A stretch of DNA of 39,005 nucleotides from an uncultured Ruminococcus sp. (GCA_902797235.1 CADBSB010000077.1:1-39005); one strand, 5' to 3'; positions 23,144 to 31,943 are shown, counted from the first letter of the stretch. The notes: a model not told the origin generated them from the letters alone. Numbers and translations: made by a program.

Positions 23144-24070
23144 TTAAATATTTTTAAGCAAATAAACGGCTTTTTTAAAATACTCGGGCTCACCGGAATC
23201 AAATTCCATGTATTCCCCGCTTCCCGGGTGGATAAATCCGATATAACGGGCGTTTAAGCACTGCCCCTGCAAAAGCTCGGCATGGCGTTTTTCAAATTCG
23301 GTCTTCCCCGCGCCGTAGAGCGTATCCCCCATAAGCGGGTGACCGAGCGACGCCATGTGAACTCTTATCTGATGCGTCCTGCCCGTGTGAAGCGTGAAAA
23401 GCATACGGGAAAACCCGCGATAAGCCTCGGTCAGCTCGTAATCCGTTACGGCGTCGCGCCCGTCCGCAACGATCGCCATCTTCTTTCTGTCCTTGGGATT
23501 CCTGCCGACGGGTTTATCTACCGTGCCTTTGTCTTCCCTCGTCCTGCCGACGATCATACCCTCGTATTTGCGCATAAACGAGTGATCCTTTATCTGCGCG
23601 GCGAGCTTTATATGCGCCGTATCCGTCTTTGCTACGATCAGAAGGCCGCTCGTATCCTTGTCTATCCTGTGCACTATCCCGGGGCGCTCCACGCCGTTTA
23701 TGCCCGACAGCCGCCCCTTCATATGATATAAAAGCGCGGAGACGAGCGTCCCCTCGTAATTGCCGGGCGCGGGGTGCACGACCATGCCCTTCGGTTTGTT
23801 CACCACCGCGAGCATATCGTCCTCGTACACTATCTGTACCGGTATGTCCTCGGGCTTCGCGTCGGGCTGTTTCAGCTCCGGCACCTCGTATTCGAGCACG
23901 TCGTCAACTGACACGCGCGCGTTCTTTTTCGCGCCTTTGCCGCAAAGCGTCAAAGCGCCGCTCTCTATTAAGGAAGAGGCGGCGTTTCTCGTTATTTCAA
24001 AAAGTGAGCTTGCGGCAACGTCGAGCCGCGCTCCGTCAAGCTCAGCCGGGATCTTCGCCGTTTTCTTCAT
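23144..24070 (-). CDS. rluD: RluD-type 23S rRNA pseudouridine synthase
   Basis: 308 residues. N-terminal S4 RNA-binding domain (L-D-V-A-A-S-S-L-F, then residues to about 62), then the RluA-family catalytic domain with catalytic D137 in H-R-I-D-K-D-T-S-G. The closing G-R-T-H-Q-I-R-V-H-M and G-H-P-L-M-G-D-T-L-Y motifs are intact. Members isomerise uridines in the helix 69 region of 23S rRNA; the exact site cannot be read from sequence. An open frame extends 52 codons further upstream inside lspA but encodes no S4 sequence; ATG 24070, with AAGGAA ahead, fits the family start. Start overlaps the end of lspA by 29 bp, as in the lspA-ylyB order of Bacillus. Confidence 0.92.
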   Translation of the reverse strand: MKKTAKIPAELDGARLDVAASSLFEITRNAASSLIESGALTLCGKGAKKNARVSVDDVLEYEVPELKQPDAKPEDIPVQIVYEDDMLAVVNKPKGMVVHPAPGNYEGTLVSALLYHMKGRLSGINGVERPGIVHRIDKDTSGLLIVAKTDTAHIKLAAQIKDHSFMRKYEGMIVGRTREDKGTVDKPVGRNPKDRKKMAIVADGRDAVTDYELTEAYRGFSRMLFTLHTGRTHQIRVHMASLGHPLMGDTLYGAGKTEFEKRHAELLQGQCLNARYIGFIHPGSGEYMEFDSGEPEYFKKAVYLLKNI

Positions 24071-24602
24071 CTTTTTCCTTTTTATCTTTTTTACCGAATA
24101 AAAGCTCCCTGTCGAAAAACAGGATATATATGACGAGCAAAAAGCCTCCCACCGTGACGTATGAATCCGCCACGTTGAACACGGGAAAGCTCTGCCAGAA
24201 GCCGAACTGGATAAAATCAACGACAAAACCGTTTGCCGTCCTGTCTATCATGTTGCCGACGCCGCCCGCGAGTATCAGAACGAGCGATACGACGAGCGGT
24301 TTTTTATACCTTGCCATATACAAAAGCACGGCGGCGATAAGGACGATCGCCACGGCTGAAACGACTATGAATATCCAGCGCTGGTTTGCAAGCATGCCCC
24401 ACGCTGCGCCCTTGTTTTCAACGTATACGAAGTTGAACACGTACGGTATGACCCTGACCGTCTCGCCTTTCGGCAGATACGATACGACTAAGCGTTTGCT
24501 TATCTGATCGGCAACGACGAGCGCCGCGGCGAGCAAAAGCCATAAAAGGTACGGCTTTATATTGTCTTTGCAGCGCTGTTTGATATTATTCATCTTCGGC
24601 AT
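24042..24602 (-). CDS. lspA: Lipoprotein signal peptidase (SPase II)
   Basis: 186 residues, four membrane helices. It cuts lipid-modified prolipoproteins in the membrane; the window holds several substrates. Family motifs: N-K-G-A-A-W-G, G-G-V-G-N-M-I-D-R, V-V-D-F with D129, and F-N-V-A-D-S with D146, the likely catalytic aspartate pair. A charged Lys/Glu tail (K-K-D-K-K-E-K-D-E-E) follows the last helix. ATG 24602 has AAGGA upstream and overlaps the end of divIVA by 17 bp, so the two are coupled. Confidence 0.95.
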   Translation of the reverse strand: MPKMNNIKQRCKDNIKPYLLWLLLAAALVVADQISKRLVVSYLPKGETVRVIPYVFNFVYVENKGAAWGMLANQRWIFIVVSAVAIVLIAAVLLYMARYKKPLVVSLVLILAGGVGNMIDRTANGFVVDFIQFGFWQSFPVFNVADSYVTVGGFLLVIYILFFDRELLFGKKDKKEKDEENGEDPG

Positions 24603-25407
24603 TGAAAAGTTCCTTCTGCTTGTTGTTTTTCTTTTTCTTCGGCAGCTCGCGTTTCTTCTGTCTTATATCGTCGTTTTCAGGCACTATCTCCTCGCCCGGG
24701 ATCTGCCTGCCCTCGCCCGTATCGAGCGGCTCGTCCGACAGTATTTTTCTGTTAAGCTCTTTTATGGTATCGCGCACGGAGGCTATGCGGTATTTTTTGG
24801 CGACCGTCACCTCGTTCGTGCGCCTTATGGTCACTCTTCCGTCGTGTACCGTCTTGATCTCCGTTTTCTCGGATTTAAGATTTTCCACGTCGTTCTTCAT
24901 ACCGTCGATCACGGCGCGTATGTATTCCTTTATGACAGGTTCGGAAAGCTCGTCCTCGTACTTGCTTTTCGGCGCGAGCTTTTCAAGCTGCTCTATGTTC
25001 GACAGGTACTGCTTATAAATCTCGCTCCTCATATCGGCTACGGCGAGCTTCAGCTTCTGCAAGACCACCGCCTCCGACGCAACGCTGTCGCGGAAGGAAC
25101 GCAGTACCCTGTCCGTGTTGTCCTTTGCGGCGGAATACAAAAGGTCCGCCTGAGCCTGCGCGTCCGACACTATCTTGTCCGCCGCTTTTCTTGCAAGCTC
25201 TATCGTCTTTTTAAGCTCCGCCTCGCCGGCTTCCGCCTCCTCCGAGCGTTCAAGGTACGCCTTCATCTTGTATTCAAGCTCGGAATTCTCACGCAAAAGC
25301 TCCTCGTACTTGTCGGCGAGGTTGGATATATACGCGTCGACCTCCTCGGGATTATACCCGCGGATGACGCGTGTAAAGTTCTTTTTCTTCAAATCGCTCG
25401 GGTTCAT
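24586..25407 (-). CDS. divIVA: DivIVA domain protein
   Basis: 273 residues. The membrane-binding N-terminal signature F-T-R-V-I-R-G-Y-N-P-E-E-V-D-A-Y-I is present, followed by coiled coil to about residue 70 and a long helical stretch to about 165. It marks curved membrane at poles or septa. The C-terminal 100 residues are an unusual highly charged tail ending in K-K-K-K-N-N-K-Q-K, not found in short Bacillus DivIVA. Between helix and tail, V-H-D-G-R-V-T-I-R-R has beta character. Downstream of yggT with a 12 bp gap; AAAGGGA precedes the start. Confidence 0.9.
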   Translation of the reverse strand: MNPSDLKKKNFTRVIRGYNPEEVDAYISNLADKYEELLRENSELEYKMKAYLERSEEAEAGEAELKKTIELARKAADKIVSDAQAQADLLYSAAKDNTDRVLRSFRDSVASEAVVLQKLKLAVADMRSEIYKQYLSNIEQLEKLAPKSKYEDELSEPVIKEYIRAVIDGMKNDVENLKSEKTEIKTVHDGRVTIRRTNEVTVAKKYRIASVRDTIKELNRKILSDEPLDTGEGRQIPGEEIVPENDDIRQKKRELPKKKKNNKQKELFNAEDE

Positions 25408-25419
25408 TATTCCGTCCCT

Positions 25420-25698
25420 TTAAAACGTAACAGCCGTAAGCGCCGCCAGAACTATCACGGCGGCGACGGAAAACAAAGCCGGTGAAAAATCAAACAATCC
25501 CCCGCTCGCTCTCATTTTTTCAAGCAGTATGCGCACGGGGATCAGAAACGGCTCCGTTATTATTTTAAGAAATCCGACGAGCGCAGAGCCATTATCCGGT
25601 ATGAACCAGCCGATAATGACCCGCGCCCAGACCGCCGCCGTCAAAGCCGATATCAAAAGGAATACCGTGTTTGAAAGCAGCGTCAGTATTATCTGCAT
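25420..25698 (-). CDS. yggT: YggT family membrane protein
   Basis: 92 residues with two membrane segments (about 3-25 and 71-91) and the family loop A-R-V-I-I-G-W-F-I-P followed by I-T-E-P-F-L-I-P-V-R. YggT/YlmG proteins are linked to division and to assembly or partitioning steps in plastids and bacteria, without a defined activity. It lies 9 bp after sepF, as ylmG does in Bacillus. Its ribosome site is weak. Confidence 0.92.
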   Translation of the reverse strand: MQIILTLLSNTVFLLISALTAAVWARVIIGWFIPDNGSALVGFLKIITEPFLIPVRILLEKMRASGGLFDFSPALFSVAAVIVLAALTAVTF

Positions 25699-25707
25699 TA
25701 AGACTTA

Positions 25708-26190
25708 TCAGTCCTCGTTATAAAGACCTTCTTCATCCGCGGACTCCTGCTCGGACTTTTCCTCCGTCAGAGCCTCTCCCGATACGTTGATGTTGGCGGG
25801 AGTGATGATGTAGGTGTTGACGGCGACCTTGCTCAGTCTTCCGTCTATGGCGTACGCCACGCCGGATAAAAAGTCTATTATTCTTCTCGACGTTTCCTTG
25901 TTTGTCATTTCAAGGTTGAGAACGACGGTGCGGCGGTTGAGCAGATGATCCGCGATCTGCGGAACTGTCTCGTACCTTTCCGGTTTGATGACCTTGAGCT
26001 CGAGAGCTGCTCCGTCAAGCTTGACGCTCGATCCCATTCTCGTCTGCTTCGGCTGAGCGACCGGTTCGGCCGCCTTTGCGGCGGGCTCTATGACCGTCTC
26101 CTCCTCGGTTTCGGTCTCGGTCTCGTCGTTGTCGTAATCTTCGTCGTCGTTGAAGTGCTTACCGAATTTCAAGCTGTCCAAAAATCCCAT
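25708..26190 (-). CDS. sepF: Cell division protein SepF
   Basis: 160 residues. The N-terminal amphipathic membrane anchor M-G-F-L-D-S-L-K-F-G is followed by a Glu/Thr/Asp-rich linker (about 14-40). The conserved core runs from about 60 to 140, with V-I-K-P-E-R-Y, V-V-L-N-L-E, R-R-I-I-D-F-L-S-G and a late I-I-T-P-A-N. It binds FtsZ and shapes the Z ring at the membrane. AAGGAAGGG precedes the start. The core is intact; the acidic tail is longer than in Bacillus. Confidence 0.95.
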   Translation of the reverse strand: MGFLDSLKFGKHFNDDEDYDNDETETETEEETVIEPAAKAAEPVAQPKQTRMGSSVKLDGAALELKVIKPERYETVPQIADHLLNRRTVVLNLEMTNKETSRRIIDFLSGVAYAIDGRLSKVAVNTYIITPANINVSGEALTEEKSEQESADEEGLYNED

Positions 26191-26212
26191 TTTTAAACCC
26201 TTCCTTTATATA

Positions 26213-26890
26213 TTAGATTTGTTTATCTCTTTTTCCGAAAACCGCGGAACCTATGCGCACCATCGTCGATCCGCATTCCGCCGCTTCACGGTAGCTGTCC
26301 GACATTCCCATGGACAGTACCGGCTTATATCTATTATCCACCTTTTTTATGCAATTGTCAACAAATAAACGGTAAGTTTTAGTAAAATATTTTAAATAAT
26401 CCGACTTATTTTGACAAACGGGCGCCATAGTCATAAGTCCGAGAGGTCTTATGTGGGGATAAGTCAGCATTTTTTCAAACGCCGCCGGTACTTCATCGGG
26501 CAAAAAGCCGGATTTGTTCTCTTCCTCGCCTATGTTTACCTCGCATAATACGTTCATTATAACGCCGTGCTTTTCCGCTTGCCGCTCTATCTCGTCACAC
26601 AGAGATACCGATCCGACGGAGTGGATAAGACTTACCTTGTCTATGATATACTTGACCTTGTTTTTTTGCAAGGTGCCTATGAAATGTATCTCGCACGGCA
26701 GATTTTTTAATCTGTCGTACTTTTCGAGCAGCTCCTGAACTCTGTTTTCGCCAACGTATTTTACGCCGCATTCCTTAACGGCGTACTCTATCCTGTCGCA
26801 GTCCACCGTCTTTGTCGCGAGAAGGAGCTCGACGCCGTTCAGATCCTTGCGTATATTTTCGATATTGGCTTTTATCTTTGAGTAATCCAT
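26213..26890 (-). CDS. yggS: YggS/PLPBP family PLP homeostasis protein
   Basis: 225 residues. Single-domain PLP-binding barrel that buffers vitamin B6 and has no known catalytic activity. PLP lysine K27 in L-L-L-A-T-K-T; G-E-N-R-V-Q-E-L, H-F-I-G-T-L-Q-K-N-K and the C-terminal S-M-G-M-S-D with G-S-T-M-V-R-I-G-S-A-V-F-G are all present. ATG 26890 is taken; a TTG 18 bases upstream would overlap the preceding gene and adds residues not usual in the family. Position before sepF matches ylmE of Bacillus. Confidence 0.93.
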   Translation of the reverse strand: MDYSKIKANIENIRKDLNGVELLLATKTVDCDRIEYAVKECGVKYVGENRVQELLEKYDRLKNLPCEIHFIGTLQKNKVKYIIDKVSLIHSVGSVSLCDEIERQAEKHGVIMNVLCEVNIGEEENKSGFLPDEVPAAFEKMLTYPHIRPLGLMTMAPVCQNKSDYLKYFTKTYRLFVDNCIKKVDNRYKPVLSMGMSDSYREAAECGSTMVRIGSAVFGKRDKQI

Positions 26891-26894
26891 TTTA

Positions 26895-28250
26895 TCATTC
26901 ACCGGCAATCGACATAGGCGCGCTTATCAGAACGGACGGGGAGGATATCGCCTCGCCGAACATATTGTGATAAACGTCGCATCCCGTCTCCTCTATATTT
27001 TTGAGCAGCTCGTAGAAGTTACCGGACACCGTGACGCCGTTGACGGCTCTGCCCTTCTTTCCGCCCTCGACGAGATAGCCCTTCGACAGAAGCGAGAAAT
27101 CGCCCGTCACGGCGTTCGCGCCGGCGTGAAGACCCGAAACCTCGGTTATTATGATGCCCTCTCCCATCGTTTCCGCAAGCTCCGCAAGCGTCTTTTTGCC
27201 GGACGACAGAGTGAAGTTGTTGACGGAAATGCCTATCGGCGAGGTGTAGCCGCCCTTTGAGGCGTTGCCCGTGGACTTTACGCCCGCCTTGTGCGCGGTC
27301 TTTAAGTTGTAAAGCAAGGTTTTGAGCACGCCGTTTTCAACGACGACGGTCTTCTGCCCGGCTACGCCCTCCGCGTCGAAGGCACGTGAGCCGAAGCCGA
27401 AATCGACCGTCGAATCGTCGGTGAGCGTCACGCAGTCGGACGCTATCTTTTCGCCCTCCTTGCCCGCGAGCATGGAGAGACCTCTCTGCGCCGCGTCGGA
27501 GGAGAAAATGCCGGAGAACGTCTCTATCATGTCGCAGAACGCGTTGTTTCTGAATATGACGCGCATGGACGCGCTTTTCGTCGATTTGGCGTCAAGAAAG
27601 TCTATCGCCTCCGTAACGCCCTGCTTTACGGCCTTGTCGGCGTCGAGACACGCTCTGTCAAAGCCGCCGAGGATGCCGAAGCCGTCGTTCATCTTGTCGC
27701 CGTCCTTGGCTATCGGCACGACGTAGGCGGCTATATAGTTCGACGTCTCGCACAGATCCATTCCGTTTGAATTCTTTATTATCACCGTCTTTTTGCCGGA
27801 TATTACCGTGCTCGTCTCGACCTTTATTATCTTTTCGTCCGCTTCGACCGCCTTTTTTTCAAGCAGCTTAGCGAATTCTATCTTTTCCTCGGCGGAAATA
27901 TCGTCAAGCTCTTCTCCGTAGACCTTCGGCTGAGTGTAGCTTTCGGAGCCCGGGAAAATAAACTGCTCGTCCGGGTTTTCTATTATTGCAGCGTTGTCGT
28001 TCGCGTTCTTTACGAGCGACGGTATGCCCTCCTCGTCCGTCACGGTAGTGGAGGCGTAGCCCATTTTTCCGTTCTTTTTTATCCTGAATGAAATTCCCGC
28101 GTAGTCGTTTACGCTGTACGTTTTTATCTGATTATCGAGGACCTCAACTCTGAAGCTCTCGCCGTTTGTCGCGTAGACCTCAAATTCGCCGCCGCAGTTC
28201 TCTTTTGCGTAGGTTAAGATCTTTTCGCAGAAATCTTTAAGTTCACTCAT
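26895..28250 (-). CDS. pmbA: TldD/PmbA family protein, PmbA (TldE)-like subunit
   Basis: 451 residues. Non-catalytic partner of the TldD/TldE metalloprotease, which trims unfolded peptides and in some bacteria matures RiPP antibiotics. Visible: N-terminal Y-A-T-N-G-E-S, the I-K-T-Y-S region, the central G-S-R-A-F-D-A-E-G-V, K-T-L-L-Y-N-L and G-D-F-S-L-L-S-K-G-Y-L-V-E-G-G; no HExxxH motif, as expected for the E subunit. GGAGGTGA lies ahead of the ATG. It overlaps tldD by 4 bp. No RiPP precursor was recognised nearby, so general peptide turnover is the simpler reading. Confidence 0.92.
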   Translation of the reverse strand: MSELKDFCEKILTYAKENCGGEFEVYATNGESFRVEVLDNQIKTYSVNDYAGISFRIKKNGKMGYASTTVTDEEGIPSLVKNANDNAAIIENPDEQFIFPGSESYTQPKVYGEELDDISAEEKIEFAKLLEKKAVEADEKIIKVETSTVISGKKTVIIKNSNGMDLCETSNYIAAYVVPIAKDGDKMNDGFGILGGFDRACLDADKAVKQGVTEAIDFLDAKSTKSASMRVIFRNNAFCDMIETFSGIFSSDAAQRGLSMLAGKEGEKIASDCVTLTDDSTVDFGFGSRAFDAEGVAGQKTVVVENGVLKTLLYNLKTAHKAGVKSTGNASKGGYTSPIGISVNNFTLSSGKKTLAELAETMGEGIIITEVSGLHAGANAVTGDFSLLSKGYLVEGGKKGRAVNGVTVSGNFYELLKNIEETGCDVYHNMFGEAISSPSVLISAPMSIAGE

Positions 28251-29635
28251 CCTATCTCACCTCCGACCGTTATTTCGGAAATCCTGATCATCGGCTGACC
28301 GACGTTCGTCTGTACGGAGCCCGAGATCGAGCCGCACATACCCTGACCGAGAACGAGATCGTCGCCGACCATGTCGATGTTTAAAAGCACCTCGTAGCCC
28401 TTGCCGATAAGCGTGGCGCCGCGCACCGGCTCGCAGATCTTACCGTTACGTATCATATAACCCTCCATGACGGCGAAGTTGAATTCACCGGTAAGCGGGT
28501 TGACCGAGCCTCCGCCCATTTTCGCGGCGTAGAGGCCGTTTTCGGTCGAGGCTATTATATCGTCTCGCTTGTCGTTTCCGGCGCATATGAACGTGTTTGA
28601 CATACGCGACGTCGGCGCGTACGTGTAATTCTGGCGCCTGCCGCTGCCCGTTGATCTCATATTCATCCTGCGCGAGCCTAATTTGTCTATCATATAGCCG
28701 GTCAGGATACCGTCCTTTATCAGCTGTATGCGCTCGGTCTTCTCGCCCTCGTCGGACATCGCGCGGGAGCCCCATTCGCTTTTCATCGTCGCGTCGTCGA
28801 CGGCGGAGACCTTTTCGTTCGCTATCTTCTGTCCGAGCTTGCCGCAGAACACGGAGTTGCCGTAACCGACGGACGTCGCCTCGAGCGCGTGTCCGCACGC
28901 CTCGTGGAACACAACGCCGCCGAAAGCGTTGTCCATTACGACCGCCATTTTGCCGGCGGGGCATTTGCCGGCGTGGAGCATCGTCGTCGCTATCCTCGCC
29001 GCCTCTTTTCCCTGTGCCGCAAGGTCAAGGCTCTTTATGAATTCAAAGCCCGCGCTGTTGCCGGGACCTACGAAGCCGCTCTGGTTTTCCTTGCCGTCAG
29101 ACGCCACGGCGTAAACGCCGAGCCTTATATAAGGTCTCTCGTCACGGCCTATGACGCCGTCGCTGTTTGCGACGTAAATGCGCTTGACGGAGGACGAAAG
29201 GCTGCCGCTCACCTGCACTATCTCGGGGCTGTATTCCTTTGCGGCGAAATACGCCTGCTTTAACGCGTCCACCCTTATCTTTTTATCGACGGAGGACGCC
29301 GGTATCTCCGCCCTGCAGAGCGGTTCAAAGGTCACGTCCTTTAAAACCAGGTCAACGTGAACCTTTTTCGCCGTCTCCGCCGCGGCGGCGACCTTTTCGG
29401 CAAGCTTTAAAAGCGACTGCTCGTCCGTTCCGTTGCCGTAGGCGTAAACGGAATTCGTACCGCAGAAAATGCGCACGCCCGCGCCCTTGTCTCTCGACGT
29501 GTTGGCGCTCTCCACGCAGTCCGCTATCATTGAAATGCTGTCTGACGACGTATCATCGACGTACAGCTCCGCGTAATCCGCGCCGGTGCTCATAGCCTTG
29601 AGCAGCACCGCCTCGGAAACTCTTTTTTCGACCAT
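28247..29635 (-). CDS. tldD: TldD-type metalloprotease subunit
   Basis: 462 residues. Catalytic subunit of the TldD/E heterodimer: the zinc motif H-E-A-C-G-H is in the family sequence F-H-E-A-C-G-H-A-L-E-A, followed by D-E-G-E and G-x-M-x-D-K-L-G-S. The late C-terminal G-E-F-N-F-A-V-M-E-G-Y-M-I and Q-G-M-C-G-S-I-S-G-S match the family as well. AGGAG stands six bases before the ATG. Together with pmbA it is placed between the adaptor gene and yggS, an insertion relative to the Bacillus division cluster. Confidence 0.94.
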   Translation of the reverse strand: MVEKRVSEAVLLKAMSTGADYAELYVDDTSSDSISMIADCVESANTSRDKGAGVRIFCGTNSVYAYGNGTDEQSLLKLAEKVAAAAETAKKVHVDLVLKDVTFEPLCRAEIPASSVDKKIRVDALKQAYFAAKEYSPEIVQVSGSLSSSVKRIYVANSDGVIGRDERPYIRLGVYAVASDGKENQSGFVGPGNSAGFEFIKSLDLAAQGKEAARIATTMLHAGKCPAGKMAVVMDNAFGGVVFHEACGHALEATSVGYGNSVFCGKLGQKIANEKVSAVDDATMKSEWGSRAMSDEGEKTERIQLIKDGILTGYMIDKLGSRRMNMRSTGSGRRQNYTYAPTSRMSNTFICAGNDKRDDIIASTENGLYAAKMGGGSVNPLTGEFNFAVMEGYMIRNGKICEPVRGATLIGKGYEVLLNIDMVGDDLVLGQGMCGSISGSVQTNVGQPMIRISEITVGGEIG

Positions 29636-29658
29636 ATGATTCTCCTTTATCTGTAAAT

Positions 29659-30948
29659 TTATCCGAATATCCTTATTTCGTACTCCGTCGTCTCCCCGTC
29701 GTCCGTGTCGACCTGCTCCTTCAAGCCCTTGCCGGAAATTATGAGGCTGTCGTACTTGTGGAGCATTTCGGCATAGCCCTCCTCGTCAGGCGCGTACTCC
29801 TTTACGATACAGTAGCCGTCGCGCTCGGTCAGGATCTCTATCTTTCTGAACGTCACCTTGTTGTTTTTGAGGATGTAAACGCCTACGTTGTCGTCATCGT
29901 CCGTGCGCACGGCGCTGACCGGGACGCGCAGACCCGTCGTTTTCTCCATAGTGACGGAGACCGTCTGTTTTCTCGCGCTGCCTATCTCGCGCGACTGTAT
30001 GTCTGTGCTGAACACGAGCACAGCGCCTTTACCGCCGTCCTCCGTGATTATGCGGCGCAGGGTGAACTCCGTTTCGGAGCCCGACGCCATCGGGAAGCCG
30101 ATAGTGTAAATTTTGCCCTCGGACAGCTTGTACGCCGTGTCCTTGTCCGTCTTTGCGCATATATACCACGTCGGAAGATGCGCGACCTTGCCGACGGCGT
30201 AGCCCCTGTCCGTTACGGAGAGGCTGTCGGGGTCGCCGTCAAGCAGCTCTGACAGCTCCTTATATCCGTATTCAAGCGCCTTATCCGACGTGAAAACGTC
30301 CTCATATCCGTCGACAAAGCTTGAAAAATAGCCGGAAATATCCGTCTTTACGTCGTAGCCGACGCCCGCGCCCGACGAAAGCATCCTGTCTCTCATGGCT
30401 TTAAGGTCCGCTATTTCCGTGTTGAAATTAAGGCGGGAGTTTACAATTATCTCGCGTCTGTTCAACAGTACGAGAAGCTCGTCCGTTTTTTCCGTGACGG
30501 TGCTGAAATCGCCCTCCTCGGATTTCAGGCGTATGGTGTAGTAAAGCTTACTGATTTTGGCGTCCGTGTTTTTCGTCGTATTGTCGTTCACCTTGTTGCT
30601 GTCCGTCAGTATGTTCAGCCTTTTTTCTATATTTGCAAGCGTATAGTCCTCCGTCGTCAGCGTGTCGTAAACGCGCGCGACAACGGCGTTTTTATTCACC
30701 TTTTCGCCGTTTGAATAAAGCCGTACAACGCCGCCGTTCCTGTCGCCGTAGATAACACGCTCGTCGCGGAAGATAACGGCGGTAAGCGTCAGATTTTCCG
30801 ACTGCTCGGCGTACTGCACCGGCTCAACGCGCATATCCTCTTTAAAATACGACACTATGTGATATACGATATAAACGATGGCGGCTATCGCGAGAAGCGA
30901 GGACAGGATATATATAACGCCTTTTTTTAATACTGATTTATCCGTTAT
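29659..30948 (-). CDS. HlyD-like membrane-fusion adaptor with apparent non-standard ATA start
   Basis: About 429 residues if read from the ATA codon at 30948. That reading gives T-D-K-S-V-L-K-K, then a membrane helix (about 10-32, G-V-I-Y-I-L-S-S-L-L-A), then a periplasm-facing or outer domain with a biotinyl-lipoyl-like segment (G-G-V-V-R-L-Y-S-N-G-E-K-V, V-V-A-R-V-Y), helices, and a beta-barrel part with L-R-V-P-V-S-A-V, typical of HlyD-family adaptors. AAAGGAGG stands five bases before ATA, and the frame has no ATG, GTG or TTG between an upstream stop and GTG 30855, which lies after the helix. It overlaps the end of miaA. No ABC or outer-membrane partner is nearby; related adaptors are often found next to sepF/yggS in Clostridia. 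Role in division or export unknown. Confidence 0.8.
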   Translation of the reverse strand: MTDKSVLKKGVIYILSSLLAIAAIVYIVYHIVSYFKEDMRVEPVQYAEQSENLTLTAVIFRDERVIYGDRNGGVVRLYSNGEKVNKNAVVARVYDTLTTEDYTLANIEKRLNILTDSNKVNDNTTKNTDAKISKLYYTIRLKSEEGDFSTVTEKTDELLVLLNRREIIVNSRLNFNTEIADLKAMRDRMLSSGAGVGYDVKTDISGYFSSFVDGYEDVFTSDKALEYGYKELSELLDGDPDSLSVTDRGYAVGKVAHLPTWYICAKTDKDTAYKLSEGKIYTIGFPMASGSETEFTLRRIITEDGGKGAVLVFSTDIQSREIGSARKQTVSVTMEKTTGLRVPVSAVRTDDDDNVGVYILKNNKVTFRKIEILTERDGYCIVKEYAPDEEGYAEMLHKYDSLIISGKGLKEQVDTDDGETTEYEIRIFG

Positions 30949-31879
30949 CTTCGCCTCCTTTCAAAAACGTTCTGACTGCCGCCTCGGCATCTTTGTGATC
31001 CCTGACGCGCACGCCGTCATAGCGTGAAAACCACGTTATCTGCCGCTTGGCGTAGTTGCGCGTGGCCTGCTTTAATTTATCTATACATTCGTCAAGCGTT
31101 TTTTCGCCGTTGAAGTACGGGAAAAGCTCCTTATAGCCGATAGCCTGGTAAGCCGTCGTACCCTCGCGCAGATCATTGTTTTCAAGCAGCGTTTCGGTCT
31201 CTTCAACAAGCCCGTTTTTCACCATCAGATCGACGCGGCGGTTTATTCTGTTATACAACTCTTCCCTGTCGGAAAAGTCCGTGATCAAGAGCAGATAATC
31301 AAAATCGGAATCGTATTTTTTCTGCTCCTTGTCCGTCTCCGTCTTCGTTTTCCCCGTGTTGTAATATATTTCAAGTGCGCGTATCACGCGTTTTTTGTTG
31401 TTTTCATGTATCGCGGCCGCCGCCTCGGGATCGATTTTATTAAGTTCTTCCCAAAGCTCGTGAGCGTCGCGTTCGTTCAGCTTTTCGCGAAAGCCCCCGT
31501 CGATCCCCGTGCTCTTGTCATATTCCGTCGGATGTATCAGCGCCTCGATATAAAGCCCCGTGCCGCCGCATACGACGGGCAGCTTTCCGCGCGAAAGTAC
31601 ATCGTCGATCGCCGTCTTCGCGTCGCAGACGAAATCCGCGGCGGAATAATTCTCCCACGGCTCTTTTATATCTATCAAATGGTGCCGTACGAGCGCGGTC
31701 TCCTCCGCCGTCGGCTTCGCCGTGCCGATATCGAGCCTTTTATATATCTGCATACTGTCGGCGGAGATCAGCTCTCCGTCAAATTCAAGACAAAGCTTCA
31801 GCGCAAGCGCGGATTTGCCGCTCGCCGTCGCACCGCAGACGATTATGATTTTTGATTTTTTTCCGTTTTCGGTTTTCAC
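30938..31879 (-). CDS. miaA: tRNA dimethylallyltransferase
   Basis: 313 residues. It prenylates A37 of tRNAs that read codons starting with U. P-loop G-A-T-A-S-G-K-S at 16-23; S-A-D-S-M-Q-I-Y-K-R-L-D-I-G-T-A-K-P, the G-G-T-G-L-Y-I-E-A-L substrate motif and a late Y-A-K-R-Q-I-T-W-F are all present. GTG 31879 is chosen, with AGGATGG ahead, since an ATG further up (31930) would sit within the promoter and add a non-family extension. It overlaps the adaptor gene start. It follows queA, so two tRNA-modification enzymes stand in line. Confidence 0.93.
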   Translation of the reverse strand: MKTENGKKSKIIIVCGATASGKSALALKLCLEFDGELISADSMQIYKRLDIGTAKPTAEETALVRHHLIDIKEPWENYSAADFVCDAKTAIDDVLSRGKLPVVCGGTGLYIEALIHPTEYDKSTGIDGGFREKLNERDAHELWEELNKIDPEAAAAIHENNKKRVIRALEIYYNTGKTKTETDKEQKKYDSDFDYLLLITDFSDREELYNRINRRVDLMVKNGLVEETETLLENNDLREGTTAYQAIGYKELFPYFNGEKTLDECIDKLKQATRNYAKRQITWFSRYDGVRVRDHKDAEAAVRTFLKGGEDNG

Positions 31880-31884
31880 ATTTA

Positions 31885-31925
31885 GCCATCCTATATTATA
31901 ATATATAAGAATGTAGTTTTCAGTA
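31885..31925 (-). promoter_or_regulatory. Likely internal promoter before miaA
   Basis: The gap between queA and miaA is AT-rich; on the minus strand TTGATT is followed at 17 bp by TATATA, with an overlapping TATAAT downstream. Approximate position only. Confidence 0.4.
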
Positions 31926-31943
31926 ATCAATCGAATTTTTATA

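Noticed and set aside
24071..24226. 52-codon N-terminal extension of RluD
   Set aside because: It is read within lspA, has no S4-domain sequence, and the internal ATG at 24070 has a good ribosome site.
23629..25485. Long plus-strand frames (292 and 307 codons) opposite rluD, lspA and divIVA
   Set aside because: Arg- or Leu-rich shadow sequences opposite well recognised genes, without ribosome sites.
28247..28250. RiPP biosynthesis cluster around tldD/pmbA
   Set aside because: No precursor peptide, modifying enzyme or dedicated exporter is visible; the neighbours are housekeeping genes.
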